64,000 bases of DNA, taken from Catenulispora sp. EB89. GTDB lineage: Bacteria > Actinomycetota > Actinomycetes > Streptomycetales > Catenulisporaceae. Where the stretch lies: the NCBI RefSeq assembly GCF_041261445.1, contig NZ_JBGCCU010000020.1:62001-126000 (forward strand), written 5' to 3'. Under the pieces are notes generated by a model, which worked only from the letters and a program-made list of their open reading frames with translations, did not search any database and was not told the DNA's origin. Positions 16,364-25,029 of this stretch are shown in pieces. Within the stretch, counting starts at the first letter, position 1. Every line of letters begins with the position of its first letter. The translations under genes were made by a program, and so were the position numbers.

Positions 16364-19300
16364 TCACCCAGCGTTGAAGTAAGAAGCCTCCGGATGATGC
16401 GCGACAATCGCATCCGTCGACTGCTCCGGATGCAACTGGTACTCCTCCGACAGCAGCACGTTGATCCGCTCCGGCTTCAGCAGCTCCACGATCTTCGTCC
16501 GGTCCTCCAGGTCCGGGCACGCCGGATACCCGAACGAGTACCTGCACCCGCGGTACTCCACCTTGAACAACCCCTCCGTCGAGTCCGGGTCCTCCGCGGC
16601 GTAGCCCAGCTCGTCGCGCACCCGCGCGTGCCAGTACTCGGCCAGCGCCTCGGCCAGCTGGACCGACAGGCCGTGCAGCTCCATGTACTCGCGGTAGGAG
16701 TTCGCCGCGAACAGCTCCGCGGTCGCCTCCGCGATGCGGCCACCGACCGTCACCAGCTGGAACGGGGCCACGTCCACCTCGCCGCTGTCCTGCGGGCGCC
16801 AGAAGTCGGACAGGCACAGGTGCCGGTCGCGGCGCTGCCTGGGGAACGTGAAGCTCGTGCGCTGCTCGCCGCTCTCGTCGAGGATCAGCAGGCTGTCGCC
16901 CTTGCTCACCGCCGGGAAGTAGCCGTACACGACCGCCGCGTCCAGCAGGTTCTCCGTCTGCAGGCGCTCCAGCCACATCCGCAGCCGCGGGCGGCCCTCG
17001 GTCTCGACCAGTTCCTCGTACGACCGCCCGCCTGAGCCGCGCCCCGGCTTGAGGCCCCACTGGCCGAGGAACAGTGCGCGCTCGTCGATGTAGGGCGCGT
17101 ACTCCGCCAGGCGGATGCCGCGGACCAGGCGGTCGCCCCAGAACGGCGGCGTCGGGATCGGGTTGTCCAGTGCCACGTCCGAGCGCGCGGGGATCGGCTC
17201 GTCCGGGATCTCGCGCAGCGGCCCGGAGGCCTTCACCCGGCGCGGGCGCAGGGCCGGCAGTGCTGCGCCCGGGACGCCGGCCTTCACCGCCGCGACCGCG
17301 TCCATCAGGTTCAGGCCCTCGAACGCGTCGCGGGCGTAGCGCACCTCGCCGTCGTACAGCGCGGCGAGGTCCTGCTCGACGTAGGCCCGGGTCAGCGCCG
17401 CGCCGCCGAGGAGCACCGGCCAGCGCCCCGCCACGCCGCGGGTGTTCATCTCCTCCAGGTTCTCCTTCATCACCACCGTGGACTTCACCAGCAGGCCGGA
17501 CATCCCGATGGCGTCGGCGGCGTGCTCCTCGGCGGCGTCCAGGATCGTCTGCAGCGGCTGCTTGATGCCGAGGTTGACCACGTTGTAGCCGTTGTTCGAC
17601 AAGATGATGTCGACCAGGTTCTTGCCGATGTCGTGGACGTCGCCCTTCACCGTGGCCAGCACGATCGTGCCCTTGCCGGTGGAGTCCGACTTCTCCATGT
17701 GCGGCTCCAGGTGCGCCACCGCCGTCTTCATCGTCTCGGCGCTCTGCAGCACGAACGGCAGCTGCATCTCCCCGGAGCCGAACAGCTCGCCGACCGTCTT
17801 CATGCCGTCCAGCAGCACCTCGTTGACGATCTCCAGCGCCGGCCGCTCGGTCAGCGCCTCGTCCAGGTCGGCCTCCAGACCCTTGCGCTCGCCGTCGATG
17901 ATGCGGCGCTTGAGCCGCTCCTGCAGCGGCAGCGCCGCCAGTTCGTCGGCGCGCGAGGCCTTCAGCGACGCCGCGTCCACGCCGTCGAACAGCTCCAGCA
18001 GCCGGGTCAGCGGGTCGTAACCCTCGGCGCGCCGGTCGTAGACCAGGTCCAGCGCGACCTTGCGCTGCTCCTCCGGGATGCGGGCGATCGGCAGGATCTT
18101 CGAGGCGTGCACGATCGCCGAGTCCAGGCCGGCCTCCACGCACTCGTGCAGGAACACCGAGTTCAGCACCTGGCGCGCGGCCGGGTTCAGACCGAAGGAG
18201 ATGTTCGACAACCCCAGCGTGGTCTGCACGTCCGGGTGCCGCCGCTTCAGCTCCCGAATGCCCTCGATCGTCTCCAGGCCGTCGCGCCGCGACTCCTCCT
18301 GCCCGGTGCAGATCGTGAACGTCAGACAGTCCACCAGGATCGAGTCCTCCGGCACGCCCCAGTTCCCCGTGATGTCCTCGATCAGCCGCTCGGCGATCGC
18401 CACCTTGTGCTCGGCGGTGCGCGCCTGCCCCTGCTCGTCGATGGTCAGGGCGATGACGCCGGCCCCGTGCGCCGACACCAGCTCCATGATCCGCGCGAAC
18501 CGCGAGGTCGGGGCGTCGCCGTCCTCGTAGTTGACCGAGTTGATGACGGCCCGGCCGCCCAGCGTCTCCAGCCCGGCCTGCAACACCTGCGGCTCGGTGG
18601 AGTCCAGCACGATCGGCAGCGTCGAGGCGGTCGCGAACCGGCGGGCCACCTGCTTCATGTCCTCGACGCCGTCCCGGCCCACGTAGTCGACGCACAGGTC
18701 GAGCATGTGCGCGCCGTCGCGGATCTGGTTGCGCGCGATCTCCACGCACGCGTCCCAGTTCTCCGCCAGCAGCGCCTCGCGGAACGCCTTGGACCCGTTG
18801 GTGTTGGCGCGCTCGCCGATCGCCAGATAGCTGATGTCCTGCCGGAACGGCACGTGCTGGTACAGCGAGGACGCCCCCGGCTCCCGCTGCGGCGCGCGCT
18901 GCGGCACCTCGCGGCCGCCGAGGCTGTCCACCAGCTGCCGCAGGTGCTCCGGCGTGGTACCGCAGCACCCGCCGATCAGCGCGATCCCGAACTGGTCGAC
19001 GAACCGCTCGTGCCAGTCCACGAGCTCTTCGGGGCTCAGCGGGTAGTGCGCGCCGTCCGAGGTGAGCACCGGCAGCCCGGCGTTCGGCATACAGGACAGG
19101 CCGATCGTGGAGTGCTTGGCCAGGTAGCGCAGGTGCTCGCTCATCTCGGCCGGGCCGGTGGAGCAGTTCAGCCCGATGCGCTCGATGCCGAGGGACTCCA
19201 GCGCGGTCAGCGCCGCGCCGACCTCGGTGCCCAGCAGCATCGTGCCGGTGGTCTCGAACGCCGCCGAGGCCCACACCGGGACGTCGATCCCGGCGGCGCG

Positions 19301-19873
19301 CGCCGCCGCCTTGGCGCCCAGCACCGCGGCCTTGATCTGCAGCAGGTCCTGGCTGGTCTCGATCAGCAGCGCGTCGGCGCCGCCGGCGATCAGCCCGGCG
19401 GCCTCGGCCTGGTAGGCGTCGCGCAGCGTGGGGTAGTCGATCTGGCCCAGGGACGGCAGCTTGGTGCCGGGTCCGACCGAGCCGATGACCCAGCGCGGCT
19501 TGTCGGCGGTGGCGAAACCGTCGGCGACCTCGCGGGCCAGCCGCGCGCCGGCCTCGGAGAGCTCGAAGATGCGGTCGGAGATGTCGTAGTCGCCGAGGTT
19601 GGTGTGGTTGGCGCCGAAGGTGTTGGTCTCCACGCAGTCCACGCCGGCGCGGAAGTACTCCTCGTGGACGGCCCGCACGATGTCGGGCCGGGAGATGTTC
19701 AGGATCTCGTTGCAGCCCTCGTGGCCCTGGAAGTCGTCCAGCGTCGGGTTCTGCGCCTGCAGCATGGTGCCCATGGCCCCGTCGGCCACCACCACCCTGG
19801 TCCGGAGTGCTTCGCGTAGTGCGGCGATCCGGGCGTTTCCGGCGTGCGCGGAAATAACGGCGGTCGAGGCCAT
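16364..19873 (-). CDS. metH: Cobalamin-dependent methionine synthase
   Basis: This 1169-residue enzyme transfers the methyl group of methyltetrahydrofolate to homocysteine via methylcobalamin. Domains in order: homocysteine-binding barrel with zinc ligands Cys237 (GLNCSTGP) and Cys303-Cys304 (GGCCGTTPEH); pterin-binding barrel (about 340-620) with TIDEQGQARTAEHK; the cobalamin cap and binding domain with DVHDIGKN (745-750, axial His747); and the SAM reactivation domain from about 905. Length matches the family. A GGAGGAA ribosome binding site precedes the ATG. I could not recognise a B12 riboswitch in the short upstream region. The gene stands alone, and the upstream gene on the same strand is not functionally related. 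Confidence 0.97.
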   Translation of the reverse strand: MASTAVISAHAGNARIAALREALRTRVVVADGAMGTMLQAQNPTLDDFQGHEGCNEILNISRPDIVRAVHEEYFRAGVDCVETNTFGANHTNLGDYDISDRIFELSEAGARLAREVADGFATADKPRWVIGSVGPGTKLPSLGQIDYPTLRDAYQAEAAGLIAGGADALLIETSQDLLQIKAAVLGAKAAARAAGIDVPVWASAAFETTGTMLLGTEVGAALTALESLGIERIGLNCSTGPAEMSEHLRYLAKHSTIGLSCMPNAGLPVLTSDGAHYPLSPEELVDWHERFVDQFGIALIGGCCGTTPEHLRQLVDSLGGREVPQRAPQREPGASSLYQHVPFRQDISYLAIGERANTNGSKAFREALLAENWDACVEIARNQIRDGAHMLDLCVDYVGRDGVEDMKQVARRFATASTLPIVLDSTEPQVLQAGLETLGGRAVINSVNYEDGDAPTSRFARIMELVSAHGAGVIALTIDEQGQARTAEHKVAIAERLIEDITGNWGVPEDSILVDCLTFTICTGQEESRRDGLETIEGIRELKRRHPDVQTTLGLSNISFGLNPAARQVLNSVFLHECVEAGLDSAIVHASKILPIARIPEEQRKVALDLVYDRRAEGYDPLTRLLELFDGVDAASLKASRADELAALPLQERLKRRIIDGERKGLEADLDEALTERPALEIVNEVLLDGMKTVGELFGSGEMQLPFVLQSAETMKTAVAHLEPHMEKSDSTGKGTIVLATVKGDVHDIGKNLVDIILSNNGYNVVNLGIKQPLQTILDAAEEHAADAIGMSGLLVKSTVVMKENLEEMNTRGVAGRWPVLLGGAALTRAYVEQDLAALYDGEVRYARDAFEGLNLMDAVAAVKAGVPGAALPALRPRRVKASGPLREIPDEPIPARSDVALDNPIPTPPFWGDRLVRGIRLAEYAPYIDERALFLGQWGLKPGRGSGGRSYEELVETEGRPRLRMWLERLQTENLLDAAVVYGYFPAVSKGDSLLILDESGEQRTSFTFPRQRRDRHLCLSDFWRPQDSGEVDVAPFQLVTVGGRIAEATAELFAANSYREYMELHGLSVQLAEALAEYWHARVRDELGYAAEDPDSTEGLFKVEYRGCRYSFGYPACPDLEDRTKIVELLKPERINVLLSEEYQLHPEQSTDAIVAHHPEASYFNAG

Positions 19874-20004
19874 GAGGGTTCCTCCGGGTGAGCGGCTGCT
19901 CTTACTTGACCAATCGGTGACGATTGTAGTCCGCGAGGCTTACCTGGACAGGGCGTGTCCATCAGGTGGAGCGACGGCGGCGCGTCACCCCGGCGGGCCT
20001 GTTG

Positions 20005-21774
20005 TCAGGTGCTGGAGGCCGACACCGCAGTCAGCGCGGCCACGCCGGCGATCGCGGCTTCCACCGGCGCGGCTCCGGCGGCGAGCCGGCGCGCCAGCTC
20101 GGCCCAGAAGTCAGCACGACCGTCGAGGTGTGCGGCGACCAGCCCTTCGAGCGGGAAGTGGCCGGTGCGGTCGAGTTCGGCCTCGGCGCGCAGCCCCTGG
20201 CAGCCGAACTGCTCGGGGTCCAGGACGTCGATCCAGTGCCGGCGCGGCGTCTGCCGGGCCGCCTCGACAAGCGGTTCGGCACTGCACAGCGCCATGGAGG
20301 CGCGGACCGGCGGCAGCACGGCGTCCAGGCTCCCGGCGCGCTCCAGGTCCAGGGCCCAGACCGGCTCCGGCCCGGCGGCCTCGGCCAGCGCGCCGTACAG
20401 GCAGGTCAGCGTGGGCTGGTCGGCCCGCCCCAGGGCCGCGACGACGACCTGGCGCAGCAGCTCCGGGGCGTCGAGCAGGGACCAGGCGAGGTCGACGAGC
20501 TCGTCCCGGCCGCGTTCGGCCATGCTGCGGGCCCACAGCCGGGCCTCGCGCGGCTCGCGGTCGAAGAAGTGGAAGGCGCGGCTGCGGACGTGCGGCGGCA
20601 GGAGCCTGCGCAGCAGGATGTCGCGGGTGTAGCCGGCCGATGCCTGCTCCAGGACGAAATCCGGGCACAGCTCGTTCCGCAGCAGCCGGCGGCGCCGGCC
20701 GGCGGTGCCGTGCGCGAGCACGTGATCGACCAGCGGCCGGCTCAGCGGGCCGCTGGCGAGCATCCACTCCCACTGGTGGTCCCCGGCAAGACCGGCGGTT
20801 CCGCTCAGTCCGGCGATCCCTGTGATCCCGGTGATCCCGGCAAGCCCGGCAAGCCCGGCAAGCCCGGCAAGCCCGGCGAGGTAGCGCCCTGCGACGCCGC
20901 GCGGGGCCAGGGCGAGCAGGACGTTCTGCGGCGCGTGGTCGGAGTGGTCCGCGTCGAAGAAGCGGCGGTAGCCGGCGGGGGCCTGGTCGGAGCGCAGGAG
21001 TTCGGCGACGGTGCCGGCGAAGCTGCCGCTCAGGGTGATCGCGGCGGCCCAGCGCCGGTCGTCCTCGCCCAGCTCCTCGGACAGCCGGCGCGCGAGCAGG
21101 ACCCTGATGTCGCCGGTCGCGCGGCGGACCCAGGGACGCAAGTGGTCGGCCGGGGTGCAGACGGCGAGCGCCAGGGTCAGCGCCGCCGGCCGGGTGTGGT
21201 CGAGGATCTGCTCGGCGGTGAGCGCGCCGGCGGACATCGCCGCGAGTGCGAGGGCGCGCAGGCGGGTCACGGCGCCGTCGCGGTAGTCGGTGGCCGCGGC
21301 CTCGGTCAGGGCCCGGAGATAGGCCTCCAGGGTGAGCGGACGCGGCGGCACGTGTTCGGGCTGCTGGACCAGGCGTCGGGCGAGCACGCGGCGCGCCTGC
21401 GCGGGGCCGCAGCGGGAGACGTGGGCCACCACCGCCGGGGCCAGTGGCAGGTCGGCGATCGCGACGGCCTCGGCGAGTTCCTCGGGCGTGAGCGCGCCGA
21501 GGACGTGCGGGACGTCGGCCGGGCGGGCCGAGCCGAGCAGGCGCAGGACGGTGGCCGGGCCCGGGACCGCGTCGGGCGCCGCCGCCCGCAGCCGCACGCT
21601 TTCGGTGGGCCAGGCCGGTGGAGTCGGCGAGCTCTGCGGGAGGGGCACAGACGATAAGACGAGTCCAGTCGCCGTCGCTGTTGCACTTGCTGTCGAACTG
21701 GATGTGTCCGGTCCGCCGCGCGCGTTCGGCGCACCCGGCCCGCCCGGCAACGCCACGGACGCCGGTTCTGCCAC
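20005..21774 (-). CDS. Unrecognised helical protein with an internal LAG repeat tract
   Basis: I do not recognise this 589-residue protein. It is Leu/Ala/Arg-rich and appears all-helical, like a scaffold of HEAT- or TPR-like helices, with no signal peptide, membrane segment or catalytic motif. Near residue 310 it carries an LAGLAGLAG/ITGITG tract encoded by eight 9-bp repeats. It ends with an Ala-rich helix. The start is uncertain: the GTG at 21774 is preceded by GGCAGGA, and GTG 21756 is the alternative. A 110-bp gap separates it from the FAD monooxygenase upstream on the same strand. Long ORFs on other frames here are shadows. Confidence 0.65.
   Translation of the reverse strand: MAEPASVALPGGPGAPNARGGPDTSSSTASATATATGLVLSSVPLPQSSPTPPAWPTESVRLRAAAPDAVPGPATVLRLLGSARPADVPHVLGALTPEELAEAVAIADLPLAPAVVAHVSRCGPAQARRVLARRLVQQPEHVPPRPLTLEAYLRALTEAAATDYRDGAVTRLRALALAAMSAGALTAEQILDHTRPAALTLALAVCTPADHLRPWVRRATGDIRVLLARRLSEELGEDDRRWAAAITLSGSFAGTVAELLRSDQAPAGYRRFFDADHSDHAPQNVLLALAPRGVAGRYLAGLAGLAGLAGLAGITGITGIAGLSGTAGLAGDHQWEWMLASGPLSRPLVDHVLAHGTAGRRRRLLRNELCPDFVLEQASAGYTRDILLRRLLPPHVRSRAFHFFDREPREARLWARSMAERGRDELVDLAWSLLDAPELLRQVVVAALGRADQPTLTCLYGALAEAAGPEPVWALDLERAGSLDAVLPPVRASMALCSAEPLVEAARQTPRRHWIDVLDPEQFGCQGLRAEAELDRTGHFPLEGLVAAHLDGRADFWAELARRLAAGAAPVEAAIAGVAALTAVSASST
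20809..20880 (-). repeat. Eight tandem 9-bp repeats inside the 20005 gene
   Basis: The plus-strand unit is cccggcaag or cccggtgat, in register from 20809 to 20880; four copies of cccggcaag are identical. It codes for alternating LAG and ITG triplets. The 9-bp period keeps the frame, so copy-number change would alter protein length without a frameshift. Confidence 0.85.
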
Positions 21775-21884
21775 CAGGGCATCCTGCCCTGTTCCCCATC
21801 CACCCGGAACAGCCGGGGTGCTCGCGGCGTCCCGACCCAGATCGCAGCCTCCCTCGCGGCCACCGCCCGGCCGGTCCTCGGGCC

Positions 21885-23012
21885 CTATTCGTTCAGGATC
21901 GAGCTGACCGCCCGGATCCACCACGTGTGGAAGCCGGTGACCAGGGCGTCCGGCGTGAGCCGCGTCGCCAGCGGCGTGTACTTGTCCGTCATTTCCGATC
22001 CGGCGATCCGCTGCGTCATCCGCGCACCCTTGAGCCTTGAACGCTCGTAGTCGAGCAGCCCGGCTTGCAGATCGCCGGTCCGGCGCAGGCCGCGGGCCAG
22101 CGCATAGGCGTCCTCCAGGGCCTGGTTGGCGCCCTGGGCGACGGTCGGCGGCATGGTGTGCGCGGCGTCGCCGAGCAGGACCACGCGGCCGCGGCTCCAG
22201 CCGCGCGTCACCTTTTGGCGGCGGTGGGCGAAGAACTCGATGTGCGAGTCGTCGGCGGCGGCCAGGGTTTCGACGACCGGCCGGGCCGCCCAGTGGCCGT
22301 AGCGCTCCTTCAGCATCGCGGCGACCGAGGGCGGCTGCGGGGCGTCGGCGTCCCAGCGGCGGTCGAACCACCACTGGAGCAGGCCGTTCCCGGCCGGCAG
22401 CAGGCCGCACATGCCCTCCTTGCCGATGACCATCAGGCCGCGCCGGGAGTGCGTGGTCTCGGTGTCGACCGGGGTCAGGCCCTGCCAGGTGGCCCAGCCG
22501 GCCGAGCGCGTGGGGTCGGTGCCGTGCACGGCGAGGCGGATCACGGAGCGCTGGCCGTCGGCGCCGATCACCAGGTCGGCGGTGGTCGCGGAGCCGTCGG
22601 CGAACCTCACCTCGGCGCTGTCAGGGGCCTGTTCCACCCCGACCGCGCGGCGGCCGAAGTGCAGCGTGCCGGGCGGGAGGCCGTCGGCCAGGCGCCGAAT
22701 GAGTTCGCGGCGCGGGGTCGAGCGGTGCGGGAACCCGTACCGGACGGCCGCGCGGGAGACGTCGATGTCCATCAGGGTGCGGCCGTCGGTGCCGCGCAGG
22801 GTGCCCAGGACGTCGATCGGGGCGCCCATGTCCGCGTAGGAGACGCCGAGCGCGTGCAGGACGGCGGTGCCGTTGCTCCAGATCGTGATCGCCGAGCCGG
22901 TCGTGCGCAGCGCTTCGGCATGTTCGTAGCAGGCGACTTCGTGGCCGTCCGCGATCAGGGCCCGGGTCGCGGCCAGGCCCCCGATTCCGGCGCCGATGAC
23001 TGCTATCCGCAT
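21885..23012 (-). CDS. FAD-dependent monooxygenase (aromatic hydroxylase type)
   Basis: This 375-residue flavoprotein has the dinucleotide-binding motif GAGIGG (about 8-13), the DG motif ADLVIGADGQRS and the second FAD motif GRVVLLGDAAHTMPP. This is the para-hydroxybenzoate-hydroxylase/TetX fold, which inserts oxygen into aromatic or polycyclic compounds. ATG 23012 follows a GGGGAGGAC ribosome binding site. It is divergent from a TetR regulator. The 80-bp gap holds repeated GATAGTAC elements, so it is probably repressed until an aromatic substrate or drug binds the regulator. The substrate is unknown, and drug inactivation is one possibility. Confidence 0.88.
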   Translation of the reverse strand: MRIAVIGAGIGGLAATRALIADGHEVACYEHAEALRTTGSAITIWSNGTAVLHALGVSYADMGAPIDVLGTLRGTDGRTLMDIDVSRAAVRYGFPHRSTPRRELIRRLADGLPPGTLHFGRRAVGVEQAPDSAEVRFADGSATTADLVIGADGQRSVIRLAVHGTDPTRSAGWATWQGLTPVDTETTHSRRGLMVIGKEGMCGLLPAGNGLLQWWFDRRWDADAPQPPSVAAMLKERYGHWAARPVVETLAAADDSHIEFFAHRRQKVTRGWSRGRVVLLGDAAHTMPPTVAQGANQALEDAYALARGLRRTGDLQAGLLDYERSRLKGARMTQRIAGSEMTDKYTPLATRLTPDALVTGFHTWWIRAVSSILNE

Positions 23013-23030
23013 GATGTCCTCCCCGGTTTC

Positions 23031-23070
23031 GATACCACCACGGCGATAGTACCACCTCGATAGTACTATC
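23031..23070. promoter_or_regulatory. TetR operator cluster
   Basis: The perfect palindrome GATAGTACTATC lies at 23059-23070. Partial copies are GATAGTACCACC (23044-23055) and GATACCACCA (23031-23040). They fill the gap between the divergent monooxygenase and tetR genes. TAACAT (23081-23086) is a -10 candidate for tetR, six bases before its GTG. Confidence 0.65.
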
Positions 23071-23092
23071 ACGATTCCGGTAACATCCAGGG

Positions 23093-23677
23093 GTGATGGC
23101 CCCTCCTCCGAACCTGGCCCGCCGCCGCGCCCTGACCGACGGCGCGCTGCGCGTGCTCGCCGCCTCCGGGATGCACGGCTTCAGCCACCGCGCGGTCGAC
23201 GCCGCCGCCGACCTGCCCGCCGGCACCGCCGCCAACTACTTCGGGAGCCGCGACGCGCTGCTGGGGGCCGCGGCCGAGCGGGTGCTGGAGCTGCACGAGG
23301 AGGACATGGCCGCCGCGCACGGCCTGGTCGCCGGACCGGTGGACCGGGAGGGGCTGATCGGGCTGCTGGCGATGTCGCTGGAGATGTCGGTGAAGCTGCA
23401 CCGGGAGCGGTACCTGGCGGTGTACGAGCTCACGCTGGAGGCGACGCGGCGGCCGGCGCTGCGGGAGACGTTCGACGCCATAAGGGAAGCGGCGGTCCAG
23501 TACTCGTACGAGCAGCACCAGATGCTGGGGCTGCCGACGTCCCGGGAGGACGTGGCGACGCTGGTCGCGCTGTTCGGCGGGGCACTGTTCGGGCTGATCA
23601 CCGGACAGGCCGGGGAGGCCGACGCCGCGACGTGCGGGGCGCTGGCCCGGACGATGGTGGCCGGGATCGCGTTGTAG
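23093..23677 (+). CDS. TetR-family transcriptional regulator
   Basis: This 194-residue protein has an N-terminal TetR helix-turn-helix, with FSHRAVDAAADLPAGTAANYFGSRDALL at about residues 24-51, and an all-helical ligand domain. It is divergent from the FAD monooxygenase and probably represses it and itself via the GATAGTAC operators. The GTG at 23093 fits a leaderless transcript; ATG 23096 is an alternative. Its stop codon lies in the first unit of a 13-bp tandem repeat that continues downstream. Confidence 0.88.
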   Translation: MMAPPPNLARRRALTDGALRVLAASGMHGFSHRAVDAAADLPAGTAANYFGSRDALLGAAAERVLELHEEDMAAAHGLVAGPVDREGLIGLLAMSLEMSVKLHRERYLAVYELTLEATRRPALRETFDAIREAAVQYSYEQHQMLGLPTSREDVATLVALFGGALFGLITGQAGEADAATCGALARTMVAGIAL

Positions 23678-23680
23678 AAA

Positions 23681-23758
23681 CGGCGCTGTAGAACGGCGTT
23701 GCAGACCAGTGCTGTAGACCGGCGTTGTAGACCAGTGCTACAGACCGGTGCCGCGCCA
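23681..23758 (+). repeat. Six 13-bp tandem repeats starting at the tetR stop
   Basis: The units cggcgctgtagaa, cggcgttgcagac, cagtgctgtagac, cggcgttgtagac, cagtgctacagac and a degenerate sixth run head to tail. The last codons of tetR (gcg ttg tag) match the unit, so the array may derive from the gene's 3' end. It is nearly twofold, alternating CGGCG and CAGTG types. Confidence 0.85.
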
Positions 23759-23790
23759 TGAGCAGGCGACCGGGGTGTCAGGACACGAAA

Positions 23791-23820
23791 GCGCCCGCCA
23801 CGAGGCCTCGTGGCGGGCGC
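23791..23820. terminator. Perfect 30-bp palindrome, bidirectional terminator
   Basis: A 15-bp arm (GCGCCCGCCACGAGG) and its exact complement lie between the convergent tetR and peptidase genes. On the minus strand it is followed by TTTCGTG. It should act as a strong terminator for both genes. Confidence 0.75.
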
Positions 23821-23956
23821 CGGATGGCGAACCGGTGGCTGTCGACGACCGGTCGGTCCGTCTTTCTTTCGTGCCGTTACCGGCTTCCGTCACTGGCTAC
23901 GGCCCATTCCAACCGTTCCAGCCACAGACGCCGATAGCGTCTTACATCAGCGCATC

Positions 23957-24700
23957 CTACTTCTTGTGGGCGCCGAAGCCGGCACCGGGCACCATCGCGA
24001 ACGAGCCGTTGCTCAGCGCCGTGGGGCCGTAGCCGCCGCTGGTCAGGGCCTGCGGGTTCGAGGCGTCGAAGACCTGGCCGTCGACGGTCACGTTGCTGAA
24101 GTCCTGCTCGGAGAACGACGGGTAGCTGGAGGTCGGCGACTCGATGACGGCCTCGGCGCTGGCGTCCTGGCCGTTGTACTGCTGCTGGGTGTTCTCGGTC
24201 CAGCCGGCGGTGTTGTCGGTCAGGGTGATGGTGTAGTTGCCGCCGCCGTTGTCGACCACGCTGCCGGTGAAGGAGTCGCCGGCGGAGACCGGGTCGTTCC
24301 AGTACACGGGCTGCGCCGGGTACATCTCGTACCAGGCCGAGTAGACCGGGCTGCCGGAGGAGCAGTCGGTCTGCACACCGGTCTGCTCGACGCTCTCCGA
24401 GCCGTAGCCGTCGATGCCGACCCACGGCGCGTAGAGATCGTTGCTGGTGTTGCAGGTGACCTGCGGCTCGGTCCAGGAGCCGGAGATGCTGGTGAAGTTT
24501 CCGGTGGCGACGTAGCCGCCCCAGTTGCTGTCCTGGAAGCTCTTCACGTGGCGGTGGTGCCCGAAGGACACCGGTATGCGGCTGTGGGCGGCCGCGGACG
24601 GGGCGCCGGTGACACCGGCGCCGGCGGTGAGCGCCGCGCAGGCCAGCGCCGCGGCGGCGAGGCGGCCGCGACGGGCGGCGAGGAAGGTGGGGCTGTACAT
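23957..24700 (-). CDS. Secreted G1 (A4/eqolisin) glutamic endopeptidase
   Basis: The 247-residue precursor has a signal peptide (Arg-rich start, Ala-rich core, cleavage near APSAAAHS). The eqolisin core has all usual blocks: SNWGGYV (58-64), APWVGIDGYG (91-100), VEQTGVQ with the catalytic Gln106, AWYEMYPAQ (122-130), and AEAVIE (182-187), which contains the catalytic Glu. It acts outside the cell at acidic pH in known relatives. There is no long propeptide, unlike fungal members. A GGAGATCC ribosome binding site precedes the ATG. The gene stands alone with a terminator downstream. Confidence 0.9.
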   Translation of the reverse strand: MYSPTFLAARRGRLAAAALACAALTAGAGVTGAPSAAAHSRIPVSFGHHRHVKSFQDSNWGGYVATGNFTSISGSWTEPQVTCNTSNDLYAPWVGIDGYGSESVEQTGVQTDCSSGSPVYSAWYEMYPAQPVYWNDPVSAGDSFTGSVVDNGGGNYTITLTDNTAGWTENTQQQYNGQDASAEAVIESPTSSYPSFSEQDFSNVTVDGQVFDASNPQALTSGGYGPTALSNGSFAMVPGAGFGAHKK

Positions 24701-25029
24701 GGTGGGGATCTCCAGTTCCGATTAATGGACGGGGACTGATTCGTCAGTCTCGGAACCGAACGGCCGGTTGGGAACGCGTCGCGGCGGGCCGATGGCGGCC
24801 ATGGCCGGTCGCGGCCTAACCCCGGCAGGGGGTGAGACGCGCAAAGGCATGGCAAAGGCGCTGGTGGGGCGGGGTTTCGGTGGTGGAGCGCTTCAGTGCG
24901 GCCGATGTTGAGGGTTGATGGTCGGGGTTGATGGTGGGCGTTGATGGTGGGGGTCGATGGTGAGACGACGGCGCGCCGGTCTGGTCGCGTACCGGAAGAC
25001 GGCGGCGGGCCCGAACGTTGTCACCGGAC
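24701..25029. other. Intergenic region with a small hairpin and a 14-bp tandem repeat
   Basis: This 329-bp divergent gap has no credible gene. GACTGA-TTCG-TCAGTC (24734-24749) is a small inverted repeat in the leader of the peptidase. From 24905 to 24963 a roughly 14-bp unit (gttgatggtggggg) is repeated about four times, just before the MerR gene. Confidence 0.6.

Noticed and set aside
15774-19819. Very long open frames overlapping metH on both strands
   Set aside because: Compositions are Arg/Gly/Pro noise typical of high-GC shadows; metH has all expected motifs.
19938-19947. Iron-box-like AGGCTTACCT upstream of metH
   Set aside because: Only a half-site; the flanks do not continue the palindrome as they do at 48274.
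19874-20004. Cobalamin riboswitch upstream of metH
   Set aside because: The leader is too short and I could not find a B12-box-like sequence.
20809-20880. Collagen-like GKPGKPGKPG frame on the plus strand
   Set aside because: It is the reverse strand of the 20005 gene's repeat; the surrounding plus frame looks random.
23681-23758. DasR-type operator in the 13-bp repeats (TGGTCTAC half-sites)
   Set aside because: No full palindromic site; the half-sites are a by-product of the repeat unit.
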